Origin: Cordilura impudica
Taxonomy: Eukaryota; Arthropoda; Insecta; Diptera; Scathophagidae
Length of the DNA: 64,000 nucleotides
Direction of reading: 5' to 3'
NCBI GenBank assembly: GCA_963682025.1
Contig: OY821519.1
Coordinates: 98,081,085-98,145,084, forward strand
A model generated the notes under the pieces. The model searched no databases, was not told the DNA's origin, and saw only the letters and a list, made by a program, of their open reading frames with translations. Shown here piece after piece: positions 23,560-32,889 of this stretch (position 1 is its first letter; each line of letters begins with the position of its first letter). A program made the position numbers and the translations under genes.

Positions 23560-23745
23560 TTTATTTTGTGAATGTGCGTGATTTAAACAGACTGGCGGAC
23601 GGACGGACAGACGGAAATTGCTATATCGACTCGAGTTGTTATAAGGATCGAGAATATACATACATATACCTTATGTGGTCGCAAATGCATTTTTCGATGC
23701 GTTGCAAACGGAAGAGCAAACTGGTGTGGAGGGTATAAAAATTAA
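23560..23745 (+). repeat. Divergent mini-me/INE-like fragment
   Basis: Contains GGCGGACGGACGGACAGACG and GAGAATATACATACATATAC, then a G-rich GGAGGGTATAAAA end, the classic dipteran GTCY-repeat core. More diverged than the 800-base family. Confidence 0.5.
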
Positions 23746-25029
23746 GAATGCTCTTTATTCAGACTATCATTTAAATGGCCCTACACTGTTTGATTTTCGG
23801 CTGATGGTTATGGATATATAAAAGAATCAGGATCTTAGCAACATTTAATTTTACTTTGAGTGTGTCATTTGCTTTGGGGTCTTGCTTTGAACGTACATCA
23901 TCAATTTTAATAGCGAACGTTCTGGAGACAACCAAACTATATTAAATTTAAGTCAAATAGCTTAATAATTCACAGACAGTTAAATCGTAAAATCGCCTCT
24001 GATTAAATAGAAGGTGGTATACGCTAATATGATCCCAAACTCATTATACCCTGACCACAGAGTAATTTTGTATATAAATAAATCTCTAACGAGGTGTCAT
24101 TGTATGACAAGTGTTTTCGCGACTAGTATAAATTCTTCAGAAATTTATACAAGTACAATAACTTAAAGCAGCTGTTGCTGCTTGCTAATTAAATGCTGCG
24201 AAACATTTGTGTTCCAATAAATAATGAAATCATTGTTAAATCTACAACTGCGACTAGTTGCATTCTACTCCCTTTAATAATTGTATGGTATTGCCATGAC
24301 AAACATTTACTGTTCTCTTTACAATTATAACATTTTGCATTTCCGTACTCGTCTTTTGATTGGATTTTTTAAAGGCAGCTGTGTTTTCTTTTTATTCTAG
24401 TTAAAATAACTCTGGAATTAGTTTTACATGGAAACTGATTTAAGAATATTGCTCTCAATAAAGTTATTTCTATTGTATGGATTTGATGGCAGTGTAAAGC
24501 TACTTGTTTTTACTGTCTTTTATTGGAATATTTAGATTATTGAGAAATATTGAATGTTACAAATGGTACCAAATTACTACCGTTTACTATTTATTTCCAA
24601 ATATAGTCGTCCATCATCCGAAAAATATAATATCAAACTATATCCCGACACTGATTACACTAGGCAACAACCAAACTGCACTTTAAGTGTGATTATTTTT
24701 TTTATGTATTGTGGTAAGCTAAACTCGAAAATCGCAATAAAATAATTTATGTACAAGATTTTGTTTTATTATTTTTTTATTCGAAAGTAGTTTGACTATT
24801 CAAACTATATTTCTTCAGTAAGGTTTGTATTGATTAGGATTTGATGCTCGACGGGCATCATAATGAATACTGTAACGGTCTAGGCTAGGTTGAGAACAGG
24901 CCTTTTCCTCTAGGTATATCTGAGGTTGGGGGGTAGCCTTTATAGGCTACCACGTAAAAAATATTACAATAAGATGTCATATAAGAATAACCCTGCAAAA
25001 GTATAAAGGATCACGATTTACGGATTTAC
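23746..25029. other. AT-rich stretch, no gene recognised
   Basis: Short chance frames only. A small TATACCCTGACCACAGAG remnant of a mini-me end lies at 24047. A G-rich patch near 24890-24950 has no recognised identity. Confidence 0.45.
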
Positions 25030-25850
25030 ACTTAAAACGGTAGAACCGTCTATATACAAGGTGGAACTAACTGACAACAGTCCTCGAAAACTATAAATCT
25101 GCAATCCAAGAATTGCGATAGACAGGGCAAGGGTGCTCGAAAAACGCAACTTGCGATATATATTATAGCTGTAATGAAGGAAGGTAAAAGTTCGGTTGCG
25201 GCTTTGTAGTCAAAGGCCTGCACAAGCTTGTCGTTGGTTTCATACTGGTTGATGAACAACTTCCATTATTACGCAATGTTAAATTCTTCAACATTAGCCT
25301 AATATGAGTATATGCCACACGCTCCCACTGAAGATAAAGACGAAGAGGTCAAGGATCGACTCGATGAACTCTACGATCGCTGTCCGAAACAAAACATTAA
25401 AATTGCCGACTATATCAATGCCAAGGAATGGGAAGGAAAATGTGTTTTATCCTACTGTCGGAAAATTTTGACTCCATGACATTACCTCCGATAACGGAAT
25501 GAGTTGACTTTGCCGTGACTCGCAAAATGGTGATAAGTAGTATTGACTTCAACATCGAATTATCCACAAGTCTACTTGGTTTTCCTTAGCTCAAAGCACA
25601 AGAAACCATATTGAGCATGTTGTGATATATGGAAGGTATACATCTAGTATTTTGGGAATACGGACCATGCGAGGCGCAAATATCGATTCGAACCACTATC
25701 CTCTAGCAGCAGAACTCCGAACTCACCTAAGTAAATCAAAATCGGGCCTCTTAGACAGGCGAAGAAAACCAGATATCTCAAAGCAAATCAAGCAAATCAA
25801 ATCACAACAGATAGCTACGAATAGGAGCTATTCAACTCCCCTACAATAAA
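25030..25850 (+). pseudogene. RTE-type non-LTR endonuclease remnant
   Basis: Readable pieces are LPLLRNVKFFNISLI (about 25260), HAPTEDKDEEVKDRLDELYD (about 25319-25378) and, near 25600-25730, HIEHVVIYGRYTSSILGIR followed by GANIDSNHYPLAAELR. These match the APE endonuclease of RTE-clade elements (consensus RNQIDHVLI ... NIDSDHYLV). Frameshifts and stops separate them, and no RT is attached. Confidence 0.65.
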
Positions 25851-26431
25851 TGATTGACCGAAACTAACACCTAAACAATTTTTGTGCTAACACACTTGCA
25901 ACAATTTTCTATTTGAAAAACATATGACTGTCATTGATGATGCAAATATCCATCATTGCTGATGTTGTAGTTGTTTTTTTTTAATTTTTTTAATATTTGT
26001 GAATTCCCGGTTGTAAATCATTAAAAATTTGTATTGCGGATAGTACATTCAATAAATTAATTTAATTGTGTGAAATTGTTTAAAAAAACAAAAATATAGA
26101 CAACAAAATTAAAGTTTTTTTTGTGAAAAAAGTCAATTTAAGTCTTTAATCATCTTAAGATTCGATGACACCAAAATAATGAGAAGTAATAGGGACAATA
26201 TTTCTTGTTGAAAATAAATTTGTAACATCCCAAAAAATATTTCTTAAATTTCAGCTACAATACCAGGTGTTGTATATCATACGGGTGGTATAAATTCAAG
26301 AGAATCGTATGCAGCTTCCAATTTCCAAAGGCAAATGACTATTCTAATAAGAGCCGAATCAATAAGGGGAAAAAATTAAATCGAACGAGTTGTACAGTGA
26401 GTTCTCTATAAGATATCTAAAACGACAATTT
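25851..26431. other. AT-rich stretch before the ATPase remnant
   Basis: No recognised gene. It could hold further, unreadable upstream parts of the ATPase pseudogene. Confidence 0.4.
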
Positions 26432-27190
26432 TAAAGCCATATTCATTATCTCAAGTCCCGATCAAAAAGCCTTGATCGAAGCTTGTGGTCATTTGGGTTT
26501 AGTTTTTATGGGCGATGACGATGAAATCCTCAAAATAAGTGTCACCCCCAACACATGGACTATTAGCGACCTTTTAGTGTGGGTAAAGTTAATGAGATGA
26601 ATTTCGATCGTTTATATACATTGGAATTTACCTCTGATCGAAAGCGGATGAGTGTAATGATCAAAGATGAAAATGGCACCAACTGGATATATTACAATCG
26701 AGCTGAGAGCTATGTGATTCCATTGTGCAGCAACAATTCGGGAGAGATTGTGGCCAAGACGGACATACATATTAATGAATTTGCTAGATTGCGTCTAAGA
26801 ACACTAGTCGTGGCTAGAAGAAAAATACCCGATGATGAGTACAATCAATTCATAGCAGACTTAAATGAAGCCCATAGTTCTCTAGAGAATCGAAGAGTTG
26901 AGAATAGTAAGTGGAGAGAAAATTTAGATATATAACTGTATAACTAGATAATTGTTTTTATTATACATCTTTACAGATTTAGATTTATTGGGCGCCACGG
27001 CCAAGATGAAGAACCGGATAATTTGATATCCTCGTAAAGGGCTGGTATTAAAATATTGGCTCTTACTGGTAATAAAGTCGAAACGGCTTTGAACATTACT
27101 CTCTCCTGTGGCCATATAACCCCGAATGCATTCAAATACTTAATCATAGATTGTTCACGCAAAGAGCATATGCTTTTACATTTAAATGCT
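26432..27190 (+). pseudogene. P4-ATPase (phospholipid flippase, ATP11-like) fragment with a retained intron
   Basis: Nucleotide-binding-domain motifs in order: SSPDQKALIEACGHLGLVFM (about 26444), YTLEFTSDRKRMSVMIKDE (about 26612), RAESYVIPLC (family KGAES), and INEFARLRLRTLVVARRKIP (about 26770). A GTAAGT...TTTACAG intron (26907-26976, 70 bases) follows, then LDLLGATA, KILALTGNKVETALNITLSC and GHITPNAF. Flippases move phospholipids between leaflets. Here the Lys-Gly of KGAE is changed to Asn-Arg and the TGDK motif reads TGNK. A frameshift near 26580, another near 26995 and a TAA near 27035 break the frame. The intron shows it is a DNA-level duplicate or dying gene, not a retrocopy. No N- or C-terminal parts seen. 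Confidence 0.75.
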
Positions 27191-27351
27191 TTTTAATATT
27201 TATTTAATGTTTATTTTCTAATTTTTCATTTTTGGTTTATGATACTGAATTTTAATATATAATGTTTATTTTCAAATTTTTCATTTTTTGATTTTTAATA
27301 CAATAAATAAATATATAATAAATCGTATTTCATTATAATCAAGCGTAACTA

Positions 27352-27425
27352 GTCAACGATGATGTCTATATCCATCAAGTGTGACCTGTCAACGATGATG
27401 TCTGTATCCATCAAGTGTGACCGGT
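27352..27425 (+). repeat. Two-unit 37-base tandem repeat
   Basis: GTCAACGATGATGTCTATAT with CCATCAAGTGTGACC is repeated twice head to tail with one or two changes. A third partial unit (GGTCAACAGCGG) follows. Confidence 0.6.
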
Positions 27426-27750
27426 CAACAGCGGTAGAGTGAGCAGTTCAGATATACATATATTCTATGGTTTACATACTTTCATAGGTTAGAGTAAGAT
27501 GCAAAATCACATGTACACAAAAGTTTCGATCATTTTTTGCATATTGGCCTTAATAGAATGATAGAAACTGTGTTCTATGCAATGACCGAAACTTCAGTCA
27601 GTAGTGACAGTCGTATGATCAGTCAAATGACCGTCACTGTACTTGTAGGGTCGGCTATCCGAAATGCTACAAGAGACAAATAGTCTCAATGGACACATAC
27701 ACAGCGGTACAGGTAGAAGAAAAAGGATGAGCGACCCATGATCAGAAGTA

Positions 27751-27908
27751 AACAAGTAAAAAATTATAGTCGGTCTAGACCGACTATACGATACCCTATA
27801 CCATGAGTTTAGAAACCCTATCTCTCAGGCCCAACTAACTGGATATAGAAAATAAGCATAAACCAAATTTGAGTGGGATTTTTATTAATTTTTTTGGCTG
27901 CAGATATG
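27751..27908 (+). mobile_element. mini-me/INE-like repeat, 5' fragment
   Basis: AACAAGTAAAAAATTATAGT through TTTGGCTGCAGATATGA matches the first 160 bases of the family and then stops abruptly. Confidence 0.75.
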
Positions 27909-28283
27909 ATATTTACTTTTACTTTATATGGCCATTTTGTTGCTCCTGGTGACTTCAAAGAAGATTGGGCCGCCCCTTTCTACATTTCCCATTGATGAGT
28001 TCTTCCTTGCTTATATAGTCGGCCGCCGGTATGTCAATGCCATCGTTGTTCATTAACGTTTCAGGAACAAATTCTCTACTTGCGGAATTGTTTTTTTATC
28101 GCCTGCGAAAAGCTTGGAATAGTGCTCTTCATCAACCTGAGTATTACTTGTGTGTCGGTGACAAGATTTTAATTATTATCTCTATAGGAACAGGTCCCAC
28201 ATTTAAAGCCTTCAATTTCCGGGTTTCATTCCTGTTGTGATGCATCTCAATTTCTTCTAACTCATGCCTTTCTTGTTATTATT
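27909..28283. other. Unidentified spacer between two opposing mini-me copies
   Basis: Less AT-rich than its neighbours (GGGCCGCCCCTTTC, GTCGGCCGCCGGTATG) and readable in short stretches on both strands, but no family was recognised. It may be a fragment of another transposon. Confidence 0.3.
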
Positions 28284-28952
28284 TTTATACCCTGTACCAC
28301 TATGTGGTTTGGGTATAATGACTTTGTGCTGCTGTTTGTAACTACCAAAAATATTTGACCTAGACCCATCTTTTATTATACCGATCGAATCAGAATCACT
28401 TTCTGATTCGATTTAACGATGTCCGTCCGTCTGTCCGTCCGTCCGTCCGTCTGTGTGTCCATGTAAAGCTTGTAATCAAACTGCAGGTCGCAAATATGAA
28501 TATGTTTTGATGAAATTTAGTATATAAGCTTTTATCGGCCATGGGATGAACGCTATTGAAATTGGTGAGAATCGGTCCATGTTCAGACCTAGCCCCCATA
28601 CAAATGACCCCTATGAAATCAACATAAATTGTCATAAGATCCAAATTATCATATAAATCTTAGTCAAATTGGGTTTGTATGTGTATATTAAATCCATTAA
28701 TCAGTAGTCCAAAAATGATCCCTATGGGACAACTCTAAGTCATAGGCCCCATATAGAGCTGCTTCCCGATCTTCACTTAAATCTATCCAAAAACAAAAAT
28801 ATTGCACTGATTCTTCTCAAATTTTGTTTGTATATATTTTTGCAAAATACAGAGACGTTACCAAACATAGTTGGGCCTGAGAGATAGGGTCTCTAAACGC
28901 ATTGTATAGGGTATCGTGTAGTCGGTCTAGACCGACTATAATTTTCTTACTT
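28284..28952 (-). mobile_element. mini-me/INE-like GTCY repeat, copy 5
   Basis: Inverted relative to the 27751 fragment: TTTATACCCTGTACCACTAT at the left, GTCCGTCC array at about 28419-28455, GTCGGTCTAGACCGACTATA near the right end. A piece around the GCTGCAGATATGAAA segment is missing. Confidence 0.8.
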
Positions 28953-29223
28953 TTTTTTTGCATTTTATGAACACAGCGCTATGAGATCTTTCGATTGATG
29001 TATAAAATAAGGTTGCTCTTAATTCAGAATATATAAAAAAAATACACTTTCGAGAAAAGTATTTCATGCAAAGATTTGCGTTTAGTGCAAAAAATTAATT
29101 CCAAAAAATTTTGGTTGTTACCTAACTAATTAATACCTATCCCCTTTTTATCCCTTAACAAAACTTTTGCAAAAACTTTTTTCTTCTATTCAAGCAATGT
29201 TTCCTTAAATACTTTTCATTGCA

Positions 29224-29564
29224 ATTAATAGGCTAGGCGATTTTTTGTGATTGATGTTTCGTTCTACCGTTTTATCCCGATTTTGACCAAACGTATATTA
29301 TTTGAAAGGTTTTTCTTTTTAGCCGGTTTGCAGATTTACAGATTTTTAAATTTTTTCCTTTGTTTTGAGTAAATTGCATTTAAAGTTGCTACTAACTCAT
29401 ACATAAAATTATACAATGCTATGTGTGTGTTTATTAAATTTGTTAATGAGTTTATCTTCATTCACAATAATAAACCATAAATGAGTTGGTTTGTGAATTG
29501 GATAAGTTGAAAAATAAAGCTGCCTAGAAATTGCCCTCGATTTTCGAGCGCTGGAATCTGCTAG
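29224..29564 (+). mobile_element. Helitron family H1 copy
   Basis: The 5' end is eroded (GCAATTAATAGGCTAGGCG). The 3' hairpin GCCCTCGATTTTCGAGCGC and CTAG|T are intact. Noncoding. Confidence 0.75.
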
Positions 29565-29572
29565 TAGATATA

Positions 29573-29749
29573 ATTGGGCTTCATCACGACTTAGGTCAGT
29601 ATATTTTTAATAATAACATTTTAACAGTGTTAGACAAATGGAGATTTCACATAAATAAGAAGCGTTGTTAGTAGAATATGATGGCACACATAACTCAAAT
29701 CGTTCTTAAGTCGACTTAGACGGTTATCGCTTGTGACCACAGATATATA
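29573..29749 (-). mobile_element. MITE family M44 fragment
   Basis: Near-identical on the opposite strand to 44707-44885: GTCGACTTAGACGGTTATCG and TTGTGACCACAGATAT at the right end. The other inverted end is missing, cut where the upstream Helitron stops. Confidence 0.65.
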
Positions 29750-30303
29750 TAAAAATACAAAAAATGTGTGTGTTTGACATTCATAGGTGGTTAATCATAG
29801 GACTGATCTTCTTGAAATTTTCACAGTGTGTACGTTTGGATCAGGAAAGTAAAATTGGCTATACTTTTTAATACATGAAGTAAGCGTGGTACCCGCCATA
29901 CAAAAAAAATATTTAACATCACATTATCTGGAGCTCTATGATAGCAAGAGTCCTGAAACTTAGTAGGAGTACATAAGTTAGTAATGCCGTGCTTCGCTAC
30001 GACTTACAGTGAATATCAATTTTTTACTAATAAATGTTTCCTATGTTCATTCCACGAAGTAAGTGTAATACCAAAATTTTTTTTTTAATTTTTTATTTCA
30101 ATGTTCTTTACGCTAAGGAAATACACTGTATTGAGAAAATAAATGGTTAATGTTTTTTTGTTTTCATCGGCGATCATGGTCTACAGCGCTCCATTCCTCT
30201 TTCTGTCATAGATCGCATCCCCATACATTCATTATTTTTTAACAACAAAAATATTCACCAGAAATTAATTATATGGCAAAACAACGTTTGCCGGGTCAGC
30301 TAG
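29742..30303 (+). mobile_element. Second Helitron-like element (H2)
   Basis: Ends ACGTTTGCCGGGTCAGCTAG followed by T, a 3' terminus widely seen on non-autonomous insect Helitrons. It starts with a GATATATATAAAAATAC stretch that resembles their 5' ends. No protein. The 5' boundary is approximate. Confidence 0.5.
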
Positions 30304-30305
30304 TA

Positions 30306-30672
30306 TCTATAATATTAATAGGCTAGGCGATTTCTTGTTACCGATGTTTTGTTCTACCGTCTTATCCCGATTTGGACCAAACATATATTATTTGAAAGGT
30401 ATTTATTTTTAGCTGTTCACCAGGTTTACAGATTTTTAAATTTTTTCCTTTATTTTGAGTAAATTGCATTTAAAGTTGCTTCTAAACGTACATAAAATTA
30501 CACATATCCTATGTGTGTGTTTATTAAAACAGTTAATGTGTTTGTTAATGAGCTTGTTATCTTCATACACAATAATAATAAAACAAAAAAGTGTTGATTC
30601 GTGAATTGGCTAAGTTGAGAAATAAAGTTAACTAGAAATTGCACTCGAATTTCGAGCGCTGGACTCTGCTAG
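30306..30672 (+). mobile_element. Helitron family H1, full-length copy
   Basis: A|TCTATAATATTAATAGGCT at 30306 and hairpin GCACTCGAATTTCGAGCGC plus CTAG|T at 30669-30672. 367 bases. It begins two bases after the end of H2, so it landed immediately beside that element's 3' end. Confidence 0.88.
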
Positions 30673-31086
30673 TGTATATAAAAATGTTATTGATTACTTG
30701 TGTTTATTATAGAATAAATATCTTCTTTTCCAACCAAAAACAAAAAAAAGTGAAATTGTGAGACATGGCGAAAACTAAATATATTAGCCCTCAATTTATT
30801 CAAAATAGCCACCTACGATTAATAAGAAGGGGCACTGTAGACTTGATGGAGATATAGTGGATGGTTGGTTTTAGGAAAAAATTTTGCCGCATTACTCTTC
30901 TCCTTCAAAACACTTTTTGAATTTTGTCAGATATCTTTTTTCTTCTGAATCAAAGCGTCCGTTGAAATTACTTATTCTGACGTATTCGTTGCAGACCACT
31001 TGCCTAAAAGTTTTTGGGCCACTGAAAGCGAATCTGTCCTCAGAACTGCTCCGTTACATTGCTCTTAACTTTTAATAATGACAAAT
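30673..31086. other. AT-rich spacer
   Basis: No recognised gene. The frame at 30884-31075 has no family resemblance. Confidence 0.45.
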
Positions 31087-31785
31087 CTGTGGTTTTCTGG
31101 AATAACCGCGTATGTCCATTTTTGTCAGTTTTGAGTTAACGATGTCAAATATATTAATTTTTAACGTTCTTTAAATGTGCTAAATTTTTTTAAAAAAAAT
31201 ATTGACCATTTCTGAGTTTTTTCTTTAAATAACGACGTAACTCAAATGTTTATTAAATTAATTTGCAGCACTATCGACGTATGTCAACATACGTTTGATC
31301 GCTGACAAATTATTTTCTCAGAAAACGACACATAGCGACATACGTTGTTATTAATGAAAAATGTTGTTAGTAATGAAATGCAAAATAATTTTGAATTATT
31401 TTTCAGTTTATAACCACTTATAAAAACTTGTGTGTTTACTTCTGTTATTTTTGGTCACTATTATTCTTGATACGCTGTTATATTCTCATCCTAAGTCCTG
31501 TTAACTTTTTTTTGACGAACAAAAAAATCCATTTTGTGTGGTTGCATTTGTAGTTTATTTAAGTGTTATTTACATATTGTTTTTTCGTCCTTCTCTAGGA
31601 TATATTCCTCTTAAGATTTTTGACTCGAAATTTTATATTAAGTATTTATTGCCCATATCTACAGGACTGTTAAATAAAAAGCTCTAAAACCTTTATATCG
31701 AGCCCATAATTTCAAATATAACGTTTTTTGGCTCCCCTGAACATTTTGATATTATGACATAAACGGTTATTCTAGAAAACCACAG
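31087..31785. mobile_element. Non-autonomous DNA transposon with AAAT target duplication
   Basis: Inverted ends CTGTGGTTTTCTGGAATAAC (31087) and the inverse of CTGTGGTTTTCTAGAATAAC (31766-31785) are flanked by AAAT on both sides (31083-31086, 31786-31789). Internal TATGTC/GACATA motifs (31112, 31277, 31338) repeat near the ends. 699 bases, no coding. Confidence 0.7.
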
Positions 31786-32253
31786 AAATGGAGTTTTTGT
31801 TAAATTTTTAGGTTGGGATTTATAGAAAACTGATTTGATGTCGTAATTCCAAAGTCAGATTCAGATTCAGCGTGCTTAAGAACTTTAGGACAGTAAAATC
31901 TGGTCTCAGGCAATTTATTTTTTATATATTATACAAAAATACCCAAAAAAGAAAATATCATCGGATGTCTAAGAACAAATTGGATATCAGCAAAATTCAA
32001 GAAGTTTATTGAAGGGGAGGAGTAGTGGTTTCCGTTATTTTTTATAAAGTAGTAGTTTCCATTTTAGCAATAAATCCTTTTTTACAAATCGTTCCCTGCC
32101 ATAATCGAGACCTTTCACAACCGAACATACATATACTGCAACTGTGGACGTCCGGCTATGGAAAATGTCACTGTACATCAAGATTTGACGATTTTTTTTT
32201 TTGTCACATTGAAAAGTTTTTATTTCTCAACAAAAATCTGGAAGTTTTTTATA
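31786..32253. other. Region downstream of the DCST gene
   Basis: AT-rich. No gene seen on either strand beyond the poly(A) signal of the DCST gene. Confidence 0.45.
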
Positions 32254-32259
32254 TTTATT
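32254..32259 (-). terminator. Poly(A) signal AATAAA of the DCST gene
   Basis: Minus-strand AATAAA lies 50 bases past the TGA at 32310-32312, at the spacing expected for a short fly 3' UTR. Confidence 0.5.
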
Positions 32260-32309
32260 AAAATATGTATAACTCAAAACAATTGAACATGTAATAACAC
32301 TCATAAAAA

Positions 32310-32889
32310 TCACTTCTTTACCAGGCAATCTTCATCTGTTTCGTCAACATGCAAAACATTAGAATCATCCGATGAATCTCTAAAATATTTCAATGAAATT
32401 AAAATATGAAAGAATTAAAAATCTCAAGAAAAATCTTACTCTACTGCTGATAAGTCACTAAAATCACCATATTCCAAAGGATTATGACAAATACAACACA
32501 CATTATTGGATTCTTTGAAACACGTTTTACAATAAAGGGCCGTACAGCCAATAGTATCACATTTTGCACGAGTTTTACTGCAACATAAAAGTTAATAAAT
32601 TAAGACCAAACCAAATGAGAATTATAAAAGAATTTAAGTACTCATTTAAAGTGATGCTACACAATAAACACTTGTCCATTGATCTTGAACCCAAAATAAC
32701 ACGACATATCCACCATCTACAAAAATATATGGAGATTCTAAAGATTCGTTACTACGTAAGATTGAAAGAGAATATTTACTTACGTATCTGTTTGCACTCT
32801 CAACCACTCCAAACATGAAAAATTATCAATGTGTTCATTTTTCGAAAATGTCAAGCGGGCCTTTCGTCTGGCCAATTTAAAGAAACTCA
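32310..32889 (-). CDS. DCST gene, exons 8-10 (C-terminal RING-like domain)
   Basis: Exon 8 (32889-32784) reads MSFFKLARRKARLTFSKNE and SCLEWLRVQTD. Exon 9 (32577-32440) gives AKCDTIGCTALYCKTCF, then VCCICHNPLEYGDFSDLS. Exon 10 (32379-32310) gives EDSSDDSNVLHVDETDED and ends at TGA. The Cys spacing C-x4-C-x4-C-x2-C and CxxC is the RING-like end known in DCST proteins, and YGDFSDLS plus the Ser/Asp tail is also family-typical. The first expected CxxC pair reads CLEW, so one ligand seems replaced. Donors are GTAAGT and GTAAGA; acceptors end TTCTAG, TTGCAG and TTTTAG. Confidence 0.88.

Noticed and set aside
26924..27162. Minus-strand frames over the second ATPase exon
   Set aside because: Shadows of the plus-strand P4-ATPase sequence.
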